Positions 24,490-36,800 of a DNA stretch of 64,000 bases are shown in pieces. Each line of letters begins with the position of its first letter. The first letter of the stretch is position 1. Below the pieces are notes generated by a model. The model was not told where the DNA came from, searched no databases, and saw nothing but the letters and a program-made list of their open reading frames with translations. The position numbers and the translations under genes were made by a program. The DNA is from Phlebotomus papatasi (taxonomy: Eukaryota > Arthropoda > Insecta > Diptera > Psychodidae), in the NCBI RefSeq assembly GCF_024763615.1, contig NC_077223.1, positions 39,928,627 to 39,992,626 on the forward strand, written 5' to 3'.

Positions 24490-24820
24490 GGCATGATCTG
24501 TGATCTCAGTAGAATGATGTTATCTAACAAGGGTCTCTCGTGTGATCTTGAGGTCAACATGAAAATTTCTTATGCAAATTTGATCTTCTTTCATGCAAAA
24601 ATTATGTTAGCTTCTTTATTTATTCTTATCCATTTGCTTTTGTGTCTTTTGATCTTTCAGAGGAATATTATGATTTCGCTGAGAAGCAAACATCCTAGTG
24701 CGAATATTCATGAACGATCAGTGATTTAGTCATACACAGAACCGTCAACCGAATCAGGAGGTGTTGACACAAGGGTAAAAATGTTCAGAAACATAGAATT
24801 TCAAGAGATCGTCTACACAG
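24490..24820. promoter_or_regulatory. GATC-rich proximal upstream region of the ABC transporter
   Basis: Seven GATC words lie in about 330 bp, ending within exon 1, in the position expected for promoter or 5' UTR. No clear TATA box was found and a non-coding upstream exon cannot be excluded. The 78-codon ORF at 24493-24729 overlaps this and is not recognisable. Confidence 0.35.
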
Positions 24821-24841
24821 TTAAGGAAAGGTGGCAATTTG
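24781..24841 (+). CDS. ABCG transporter exon 1
   Basis: Codes residues 1-20 plus one base of Gly21, ending at donor GTGAGT. The start codon is preceded by AAAA, favourable in insects. Confidence 0.85.
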
Positions 24842-27800
24842 GTGAGTCTTTTGTTTGTTCATAAATTTATATTCATGTGTAATTTCACATATTCAAATGA
24901 ACCTCCTTCTTTGTTTGTTCTATTAGTGTGGTCTATGTTGGGAATTCATGAAACGGTCGAATATGGAAATATTTTATCTTTTATAACAATGCCAAAACAT
25001 TTTTAAATCACGTATTTTTATTTGATTTCTTTCTAAATAAATTTTTGATAAGGGTAAAAATAGTCATGTCCTTTTAATAAAGCCTTGATCAACTTATACT
25101 TATCGACACTTAACTTAAGCAGACGACATAAACATGGTTTTAAAAAAGGTGGCGAATGAAGTATAATTGTGTGCGTAGTATTTCTGAATGAATCATTATT
25201 CTCAGGTCGATGAACTACCAAATAAATAAAAATAAAATTAAAAATCATTTCACCTTAGATATTAAAATATCGTCATTTAATTAGATGAAGTTAATTTTAA
25301 AGTGATTCTTCGGTAGCCTTAACGGCTCTAACCATTTAAGGGACGATTGGATCATTGAACTTGGTGACCCAAAAACCAAACTTTTCCTACGGCAAACTAA
25401 AGTTATGTTTTACTCTAAAAAGTCAGAAAAATTATTTTTTCTTAAATACCATAATTCTTGACCTTCTGGTTCTTAAAAACACAGCTATTAATGTTACGAT
25501 TTAATCAAAGATCTCTGATCGAATTCATTTTCGAGTGAAAAAAATACCAAATGCTTAAAATGGTAGGGGGAAGTGGGGCACTTTTGAAAGTGGGGCACCT
25601 TTGAAATTGGGGTTTTTCTCCTATGTTTAAGTGAAACTGAGCCATATAATTTAATTTAGCTTCTAAATCTGTTTGTGCAGCTAAATAATATCACGATAGA
25701 CGATAACACTCAATTTTATTTAAAAATAGGTGAAAAATTCCAATTTGAAAGCTGCTCCAGTTTCAAAGGTGCCCCACTCCCCCTACGGAGAATTATAATC
25801 TTGGGACTGTAAGAAAAAATTTCAAATGCAACATGGGCCTATTTTGTGAACTAAGCAGTATTTCGGTAAAAAAAACAGTGAAATATTCTTGGAAAAGAAG
25901 AAATTATAAACATACTGATGATTTAATTTTGAAAATACTTTGATAATTTTGATCTCTTATTAATTATTTACTGACCAAAACAGATTTTCTTACTGTACAA
26001 AATTAAATTACATTACACAGTTGATTTTTATTGATAAAATTGCTAATCTTCTATCCAAAAATATTTATCTTCTTTTGAAATATTGACTCCAAGCGAGAAA
26101 ATCAAAATAGTGGTAAATAATTAAAAATTCATAAGAACGTAAAATATTAGTAAAATACTAAATTTTGGTCCGTAAAAAAATAAGCTTTAAATGTATATTC
26201 GCACAGAGTGAACCGTTCAAACGATGCGATCTCTTTGTGCAAAGAGCTGTATCATTTCTCATCTCGTGTATGAGCTTTGTGTTATCACACTTGCACATTA
26301 AAATTTTAATGTGATTCACATTAGTTGTCGCTGGTGAGAGTCCAAATGTATATTTGTGTGTAAACATTTTTAAGTATTTTGTCTACGGCTTCTAGGGGAA
26401 AGCTTTCAGGCGTCGTATACATACTAGCTGCAAAAACTTCATATTTTTCCGTATTTCTTTAATGAATATGTCTCATTTTTTCAGGAAATGTGTGACTGAA
26501 GATTAGTTAAAATATATTAACACTAGGTCAGATTAATTAAAGAAATATGGGAAAATATGAAGTGTTCGAAGCCAGGATGTGTGTCAAACGTGAAAGCCTT
26601 CCTCTATATCGATTAAAAGTTAAAGCACTGATAGTTTTGACAAATACCGTGAAAGTCTTGAACCTAATTTTCGTATTAAGAAGTAGGGGGAGGTGAGGCT
26701 ACTTTGAGTACAGTTGGGCTATATTGGAATACGATTTTTCGCATGTTTCTTAAAGAAAGTGGGTTTTTTTATAATATTTAACTTAGAACGAATATTTGTT
26801 TGTCTATCTAATGCCCTAGATACATTTGCGACTTAAGCCGAGAGACGGCTTAACGTTATTATAATCAATAATGATCAGATTACGTTTCCATCAGTTTCTA
26901 ATTAATCCGTCTCTCGGCTTAAACCGAGAAACGCCTTAGTTAGTGGGAAACTGATGGGAATTTATTAAAATCATTATTTTGATTGTAATTACGTAAATCT
27001 GTCTCTCGTCTTAAGTCGTAAGTGTCTAGGAGGGCAAAAATGAGACGCTCAGAGCAGAAATGGACTCATACAAAGGAGACCACTGCTGCTCTGAGCGTCT
27101 TAACACTAAACCTACCGACCGTTTTTGGTCGTCTTGGTCGTCTTTTGGTCAAATGACAAACCGCGGTTGGGTAGGATACTCAACAAATTTGTCTTGGAAA
27201 ACAACAAAAAATTAAAATTTAAACACTGAAAAATATATTACATGCACATTTTAAGAAATTCATTAAGCTTGATAGTGACATTGCACCGTTTAAATATGTG
27301 TTAATTTTACACCGATCAATTTGACCGGGTCTTGGTAGGTTTAGTGTTAAATTACATTACGTTAAAGCCCAGTTTCCTTCATAAATATGCGAAATAATCA
27401 TATTTTAATGTAGCCCCCACAACTTAAAGTGGCCTCACTACCCTCTATTTTGAAAACTTAAATAAAAAATTTAAAAAAAAACAGTTTTCATTATACTTTA
27501 CTTTACTTTTAAATTTTTTAGACGAAGTGTTACTGTGTTATCACACTTGCACATTAAAATTTTAATATGATTCACATTAATTGTCGCTGGTGAGAGTCCA
27601 AATGTATAATTTGTGTATTTGAATCATTTTATATTCAAAATTTGATCTATTTGTTGATGAAAAGGTAGACTTGGCCCGCAAAATTTGATATAAATTGATT
27701 TATAGCATTAATGCGAAAACTTAATGCGATTTTCTCTTTAAATTTTTAATGTGAAAAATATTTGTACTTTAGGTAAATTTAAACTTATTTTTGCAGGCCA

Positions 27801-30800
27801 AGTCCATTTCTTTATCAATAAATAGAAAAATCCCAAATATTAAGTGACTCAAAGACAGAAATAACATATTTGGACGCTCACAAGCGACAATTAATGTGAA
27901 TCACATTAAAATTTTAATGTGCAAGTGTGATAACGCCAAACTTTATAGTTTACATGATTTATTTTAAATAACAAAAACGATATTAAGCTTGCCATTCTTA
28001 AAAGATAAAAATGGTTAAAAAGTAAATTTAATACGTCAACAAAACCATAGCTTATTGTTAAAATTTATTTGTCTAACTTGTAAAAAGTTGTATTTTTATG
28101 TGGTGCTTATTGTGAATGGAAAACTATTAAAATAAAGTATGTTTACTCTTTTTTGTTTTTATATATTAAAAGATTTATTTTGCTTAAGTTCACCAGTGCA
28201 TAAAGAAGCAATAATTAAAAAAAAATATTATCTGGAATTTTTATTTTAAAATTTCAAACATTCAATCGTTGGAATCTGATTCGGAGATCTTAAAAAATTA
28301 TAGCTTTATGATTGTTTTTATAAGTCATTAATTATTATAAATATATTGTAAGAGAAAAACAGTATAGCTAGGTTGAGATTTTTTAAAAATGTCTAAAGTT
28401 TTTGTTTTTTTTTTTTTGAGGTAGTAAAATTCTTATCACGTTGTTTCCTTGTAAAATAAAATTGTGATCAAAGAAAAGCATCAGTTTGTTTAACCTTTAA
28501 ACACTAATTAATTCCCTATTAATTAGTATTCGTTGTACTAATTAAAGTTCGTATTAATTAGACCTGTAAAATAGCTCTTAAAAAGTTATATCCGGTAACT
28601 TTTAAAATAAATCTCTGAGAAAAAAGGCGATTTCAGTTTTAATGGTTGACTTACGTAACTTGACTGGAATTTTGAGTCAGATGCTAATTTTTCAAAATAC
28701 ATACCAACTTTAATTTGGTTAACTTTTTCATTTATGACCAATGCACAAAAACTTTTGTTTAGTAAACATGTTTTTGACATTTCAATGAGAGTGAATGAGA
28801 TCTACATCTAGTCATCTCGCTCATTCTCATGGGAAATTTTGAAAACATGTTTACAAACAAAAGTTATTGTGCGCTGGTCATTAGCAAAATCACGATATTT
28901 TTAACGTAAGAAGCTAATTCCAAAAATGCCTTTACAGGAAAAACCCGACAGAAACTATGCCTCTTGAAAGGGGTAAGTGGGGTATTCCCACAGGGTCAGC
29001 TTACGGGTATTATGGGACCATCAGGTGCTGGAAAAAGCAGTTTGCTGAATGCTATTTCAGGTTTTAGGTGAGTTTGGAAAAGAAAATAAAAAAAAACTTT
29101 GTACAATAATGCGACAATTGATCGTGCTCATAATATGATGGGATATGATTGCTATCGTGCATAAAATTGTTTCTATTTTTTCACATTAGCATTTCAAAGT
29201 TTTTCCTAAAGTGTTGCGAAAATAATTTTTTTCAATTTATGTTGCAATCTTAAGTAGCTGTTCCTCAGCGGTAATTGCTGTGGTGCTCGAGAATAAAATG
29301 TGATTCAAGTGGCACGATCGTCTGGGCAGTCACATGCAGCGACCTTTGAAGGCTTTTTCCGTTATCGCATAATAAATAACTTTCCGTATGACAATTGTAT
29401 GTAATTCATTTTTATAATCAAAACAAACTTGAATATTTTATTGGGATTTTTGCCAACTTTTTGACCATAGCTCTTGAAAACCAGAAAACGTTTAAATTAG
29501 ACAGTTATGCGATCACGCCGATCATTCACAATACAAATTAACATAATGAACTTTCAACGATGAATAGCAAGTTGAAATGGTGATCGAGACACGGACCATT
29601 GTATATAAGTGAAAAAAAAACTTCTACGGCTGTATTTACTTTTCTTTTTAGCTCTGTGGCCTATAAAAGCAAATTTACTTTTTTTACTGGTCATGTTTTG
29701 AGAAGTAACAGCAATGCAGTTTTTGAGAAGTCAATATCCTGAGATGTAAATAAAAACACGCGATGCAATTGTACAAACATCCCCAAATGCATTGTTGCAC
29801 GCGATCATGTTGGTGATCGATACGATCTGTAAATAGACACTTTTGTTGAATTTAATTATCCGGTAAAATCTCTGATGGGTCAATTATACTACAAAAAGTA
29901 TAAGAATGTGTGATTTTTTGTTACTTTCTCAAAATATTTATACACGATTATCGAATTAAAGATAACGAAATTAGTGATCGTACAAATCAACGTGTATGCA
30001 AAAAAATGACTATATGCAAATATAAATGGAAATTTTATTATTTAACAGAAGCGACGGCGTTAAAGGTGCTATTAAGGTAAACAGAAAAGAATCGTGCTAC
30101 ATCACCCAAGATGATCTGCACCAGCCACTCTTGACTGTGGAGGAGATAATGAATGTCGCGTGTGAGCTTAAGATAAAGAATCCCGTGAATAAACGTAGCC
30201 TGATCGATGACATTCTCAATAGCTTGAATTTGAGTGCAAAACGTGCGAATACCGCGAAACAACTCAGTGGTGGTGAGAAACGTAGGCTATCCATTGCCCT
30301 TGAACTTGTGGCGAATCCCTCGGTACTTTTTCTGGATGAACCAACGAGTGGCTTGGATGAAGTCACGGCCGCTCAGTGCGTGAGACTCCTGCGTGATCTG
30401 ACAAAACAGGGCAGAACCATCGTCTGCACCATTCATCAGCCTTCAGGAGCAGTCTTAAGGCTCTTTGATCAAGTAAGTCAAGTGGTCTAACAAGTTATTA
30501 TTAACTTTATTTAACATTTTATTATTCTAAAAAAAAATCATATCTCATTAGATGTCTCTACTTAATTTAATTATCAAACTTGAAAAAAAAGATATTATGG
30601 CGCTGAGGCGTGGCATATTTATTGCTGTTCGCTAATATGATAATTTAATATTTAGAATTTTTATTAGTTTCTTTATTTAGCCTTCGAGGTGATAGCCGGT
30701 TCATATTTTCTACAATCAAACCTCTGTTTTTATATTTCCTTAAAAGACATGCACTACAGAATCAAATATTAACTCTTAGGATTGTTATTACTCTAACCAA

Positions 30801-33800
30801 AAACTAAATGTTGACATATTAAAATTTTACTTGGTAAAACGACTATCTCAGAAACATTGTCTTTTCAATATTGTTTTGTACAATTCTCTGAAAAATGTGT
30901 TGGACACTTGAAACTTAGTCGAGCGAGAGACGGCTTAACGCAATTAAAAATCAAAATAATGAAAATTACTGCCTTATAGAACCAAGACTCTGATAAGTCT
31001 TTTAATTCACCTTGAAAAGGCTTAATACTGAGAATTTTGTTTTTAAATTTCTATGGAAACTTTACTTTTAATAGTCTTTTAGAGACGGAATCAAGAGAGC
31101 TATAAGCCAGATTATAAGAATTTTGGTAACATAAACAATATATAATGCCTTATGCGCTGAACACATTTACGACTTAAGCTTACGACTCTTATCGGTGGCA
31201 GCCAAAATCCCGAAAGCCAAAATCCCGAATGTTCAAAATCGTGAAAGGGATAAAATTATATGGAGGAAAATGTTCAGAATGGTTTCCCAAGACACAGAAG
31301 ATCTCCCTTTGCCTCCAGCAAGCGCGGGTGCAATCCTGGGAGTAGCTATGACACTTTTAAGAATTCGGGATTTTGGTCTATTCGGGATTTTGGCTTTCGG
31401 GATTTTGGCTTTCGGGATTTTGGCTTTCGGGATTTTGACCGGGACCCAACTCTTATACGTACTTCAGACCTAAAGCTTAACCATATGGCTTAACCGCTCC
31501 AATTTCTTATCTATCACGATTTTTTAGAAAGAATAACTTACGATTGAAAGCTATTGGTTCTGAAAAAGTAATAAAATTACTCTCTATATTTAGGATTTTG
31601 AGACCTTCGGGAACTAGACTAAACCCTCTAGTCTGAAGACTGCTTTACACACTTACGAGTCGGCTTAAGCCGAGAAACGCCTTAGTCAGAAACCGATGGA
31701 AATGTATTCAGATCATTATTTTGATTATAATTGCGTTAAACCATCACTCGGCTTAAGTCGTAAATGCGTCTAGCTCATAAAGCTCTGCCATCCCTAAAGA
31801 CTGATTGGGTACACAATGTGCCTTGTCTCTAGGGTTAGCCCTCTGATTGGGAGGTGAAGGGTGTGCAACTATACCGTCCAATAATGAACATGGCTTTCGA
31901 TGTGTATAAGACTATGGGCATGGAACACTCATTCCTTTCTTTGACATAACGCTCTTGCAGACGTTAAACCGTTCTCAGTTAAACCAGGGGCCTCTCGACA
32001 TTTAATTTTTCCCAACGCTTTCGGTTCGGACTCCAAACTAAGAGACTCCAGTAGTCACACACAAAGAGAGAAAAATTGCTAAAAAAAAATCTTAAAATAA
32101 GTAGAAAATTAAGTGCAGTGCCCCAAATCCCATGCCATGTGAACCAAAAGACCCTTTGACAAAGCAAGAAAAGACTAAAAATTTGAGTAAGACAATTAAA
32201 TTATTGTAAAATGTTTTGATGAATAAAAAGTACTCTTTCCCGTCCCAGCCACTGAAGAAGGCTTGGAGTCCGAGCCGAAAGCTTTGGGAAGAATTTGAAA
32301 ATTTTCTTTGCTTGTTCTTACCCGACGCTCACCGGTTTCCACACCTATTGTATTAATCGTCCGAAATTACCAAAAAAAAATCATTTTTCCATCATTTGAC
32401 GAACATTTTTTGTACTTTTACAAACATTTGTTCGTAAATGTTCGTTTTTTTTTTTTTGTTTCCCCCCTTACCTACCCCCCTTACCAAGGTCTTAGGCCTT
32501 GAGGCCTATTTTGACCAAAATCAAATGTTCAGAGAACCGAAATACATTCATCCATGTATTCAAAAATACCAAATCGTCGATCAATAAAAAAAAAAAATTT
32601 CCTATATCAACTGGTAAAAATAAGTAATTAAATAAATAAGTAACAGATATGAATTAGGACCTTACGTAAATGTTCGTAAACACACAGAAAAATGTTCGTA
32701 CAATTTTGTCATTTGTTCGTATATTTTTGTATGTTAAGTATCGTAAAAATTTGCATAGCAAAAATTTACGAACAAATACGAACAAATGACAAAATTTTAC
32801 ATTTTTCTGTGTGTTTACGAACATTTACGAACAAATGTTTGTAAAAGTACAAAAAATGTTCGTCAAATGATCATTTTACGAACAATGTTTGTGAAAAAAG
32901 TACAAAATTTTACGAACTTGTTTGTGGGTTATATGATTCACGAGCATTTCGTAAGTCCTCCGTAGGATCTCACAAACATTTACGAACAATTTTACAAAGT
33001 ATTTTTTTCTGTGTAGGTGATAATTGAAGATATCTGCGAGTTGTACTTAAAGCGGTATTCAGACTAGAGGTTTAGCCCAGTTCTCGAAAGTCTCAAAATT
33101 TAAATTATCAAAAAAAAGATCATTTATGTTAATAATCTAATCCTAAGTGATTTTGTTGTAAAAAAAAAATTGAAAAGAAATTAGTATAGTTATAGTTAAG
33201 CCATATGGCTTAGTATAACGTCTGAAGCCCGTATAAGTGTATAACGTCTATAAGTAATGACTGAATTCTAAATGGAAAATCAAACTAACGAGTTCAAGAT
33301 TTCTGCAATATTTTTTTTTTCTATTTTCTAATTTTTTATATTCACTGATTTACGGCCAATTAACATTAATCCATAAATCATTTCGAAATTGATAAAAATT
33401 GCAGAAGCTATATAACTTAATGACCGATAAAAATTAACAATCGGCAAATCACTGGTTCACAGTGATTTAATAGAATAAGACTTATCTATGGGATTCCACA
33501 TCTGCCCCAATTTGTCATGAAATACGCTTTTTACTATAATTAATTTTTGACCTTAAAAAAATGTTTATTGCAATTTTTCAGTTTCTCAATTTGGTTTTTG
33601 TGGCCCAAAATGTTATCTGAAACTGTGGAAAAATGTCAAAAGTTTTTGAAATCCAAAGATTTTTTTGTTTTTCAATCAAATTGAATTTACAGTTGGATTG
33701 TAGAGCTAAATTAAACTATGAAAATATCCAGTTCCATTTAAAAATAGGAGAAAAAGACCTGATGCCCTACTTCTTCCTGTAAAAAATTGAGTTACAAAAT

Positions 33801-36800
33801 AGATATAAAAAAAAACATTGTTAAAAAATTGTTGTTTTTTCTAAATTGAATAGCATGCACGCCTTCAATAATGGTTTTGCTTGGATTTTGCATTATTTTA
33901 ATCTACATTCTCATTCTGATATATAAAACTGAACTGTACGGAGAAGTGGGTAACCTTTGTATTGTGTTACCTTTAAAATTGAACTATTTTTTAAAGGATT
34001 TAAGGCTTATCATGACGTAGTTTAGCTTCGAAATTTGTTTATGAAGTTAAATAATACCGTCCACTTCCATGAGAAAATAAAACTAATTTTAAAACTGCCT
34101 CAAATCAAAGGTGTCCCACTATTGACTTTAGAAACTATTCCCGATCGAAAAATCTGGATTTTTTTGGAAAAAAAGATTTTGACAATACAAGATATTACAA
34201 AAAAAAACTATAGCGAATATAAGTTAGCGATAAGTCTTGGCACTAATTCTTCAAATATATTTTTTTTTAATATTTTTGCGAAATACTTAATTTATTTTAA
34301 GAAAAATAAAGTGTGTAAAATTTACGGAAATCTACATTGCATTAGCTTCTCCACGGTACAATATTATTGGAAAAACTTCCAGTGATTTTCCTACACTCTG
34401 AAATTTTCTGAATTATTTTAAATACAAAATAAAGCAATAAAATACATAAGTTCTAAACTAACTGAAGAAAAGAATATATTTATGTGGTAAATATTACATC
34501 AAAGTTAAAGTTCTGAAAAATTGCTCAAAATTCCATAATCAAATTCTAAATTTGAAACCGGTTTAAAACCGGTTAACCGGTTTCAGAGCTATCCAAAACC
34601 GGTTAACCCTTTAAGGACGATTGGAACACCGGTGTCCCATAAAGAAAATAATTTTTCCTGACTACCTAAAGTTATTTTTTTCTTATGTCTGTACATAATT
34701 GTAAAGTAGAAGGTTGAAGAAATCTAGAATAGTTTTTGCAAGTATCTAGCTATTTGCTATGTAGCAAATATTTAAGCTTAAAAATGGCGAATTTTTAAAT
34801 TCTCAAATTCATAATTGATTTTATTTATTTTTTATACTTCCAATTTGTTTTTAACAAGACCCCTTTGGCAATAAAAACTACAATACTCAAACATAATATT
34901 TTTTATTAAAGCGAAATATTTTATTCATTGGTATTATCAGAAAAATTACTTAAATTTTTGGGCTAGTCTTGTCCCTAACGTTGATAGGAGCACAAAATAC
35001 ACCGAATCAGACTCTGTTGGACTTTCCAAGGTTAGATTAAGATTTATCATTGATTATGTTTCTCAGTTTAATTTTTATTGTTGATTTTCAGTCCGTAAAA
35101 AGTGTCTCGTCGTTAAAAGGTTAACCGTCAATCCTAAAAACCCAGTTATTTGGAATCACTACCTTTATTAGATCTGACTTAGTTTTTTCTGGAAATCTGT
35201 TATACTTGTATTACTTAATACTAGCTAAAAATAAAGTAGCTTAATACTATAGAAAGAGCTAAGCTAGATAGAAAAACATCTTTTTGGCAAACTTTTAAGA
35301 AGATCCATTGGGCCGGAGATTTGACAAAACTTTCCCATATTTTCTGGGTGGAAGAACATCCTTTTGACAAACTTTTCGTGATAATTTGGCAAGACTTTTT
35401 TCCAAAGTACACTTAAAATATAATGGAGGAGGCGAATTCGCAGATTGACTTAGAGTATTCTGCGAATTTTCCTTATCTTTCGTTATTATTTAATGTTTAA
35501 AAATGCTATAATGCTTATTAATGTTAATTCTGAGTAATCGAAGATTTCTCAACATTATTTTTGTTTTCAGATTTATGTCCTAGCCAAAGGACAATGCGTC
35601 TATCAAGGGGCTCCTCAATCAATTGTCCCCTTTATGGCATCGCGTGGCTACGAATGTCCCAAACACTACAATCCATCCGACTTCAGTAAGTTTATTTCCA
35701 TGTTAATTACCCATAACTAATTATATTATCTCCCTCTATAGTACGTGATTAATGTGATTAATCACCGTTCAATACAGCAATATTTCTTAAGAGTTGCAAA
35801 TGAGGGAGCACGTAAATCAAGATAACAATATATAATTGAAAGTTACACTTTTAATGTAACTTCTTTTCTCAGATTTCTCAATATTCTGACGAAAGGAATC
35901 CCAGAAATGAATCTTTTATTGTCGGTTTCTACTTTTACAACACTTCCGATTGTGAATTTAAAAAAATTTAAGAAAGTTTTCTATGCTGATTTTGCTCATT
36001 TATTAACTTAAAAAAAAAGCGAGATTGATTGAAGTGTAATGATCACTTTGAGCTTTTCTTTGTTTGAATCTCTGACCCACAAACTTAAAGGCACAAAAAC
36101 CTCGGAATCTCTGTAATTTTGGCGGATAGTGATCGTACAAATGGTTTTTTGTCTCGACACTTTGGTGATTAAAGAGAAATGGGAATCACTCGCGGTTAAG
36201 AGTTGATCTTTCTTTAATTTCTTGCGGATATTTTGTCTGAATTTTAAAATGTTGTTTTCTTTCTGCCAGTCATTGAACTCTGTGATGCCGAAAACGATGT
36301 GATCAGCAATCTCTCCGAGGCCATTAACAATGGAAAGTCCGTAATTGTGCCCACGGACAAAGACACAACAAGTGGATTTGTGCTAAAGAATGCTGTTATG
36401 TCCATGCTCTTGGACACAGCGTCACCTCCAAAATCCTCCATCCTGGAGAAGATGAAGGCCCTAAAACGCTTCATGCACAGTGATTACGCTCACTCGAGTT
36501 TCAAACAGTTTCTGGTCCTCACACGGATGATGCAGACAAAGATCTATAGAAATAGGATAGCACTGGGCATTCAGCTGTTTCACCACATAATCTGTGGATC
36601 AATGCTGGGACTGATCTTCTTTAACTCAGCCAATGATGGGGAGCGAATGTTTGACCACCTCAAATTTAGTATTGCAATTGTGTTCTTTCTCTCTTACACA
36701 CAAATCATCATTCCAGTTCTCAGCTGTAAGTATCCATATAAAGTTGTTAATTTATTGTTCAAAGATTGCACGAGAATATTAGAAATTCCGTCAATTTTGA

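Larger units (their letters stand above)
26686..27445. mobile_element. 760-bp TA-flanked element with nested inserts
   Basis: The left end GGGGGAGGTGAGGC and the complement of the right end (GAGGGTAGTGAGGC) match, flanked by TA. It contains three further inverted-repeat units: 26816-27029, 27043-27100 and 27101-27350. Confidence 0.75.

Noticed and set aside
34035..34385. 116-codon plus-strand ORF in ABCG intron 3
   Set aside because: Lys/Asn/Phe-rich translation of AT-rich intron, part of which overlaps a decayed MITE-like segment. No recognisable domain.
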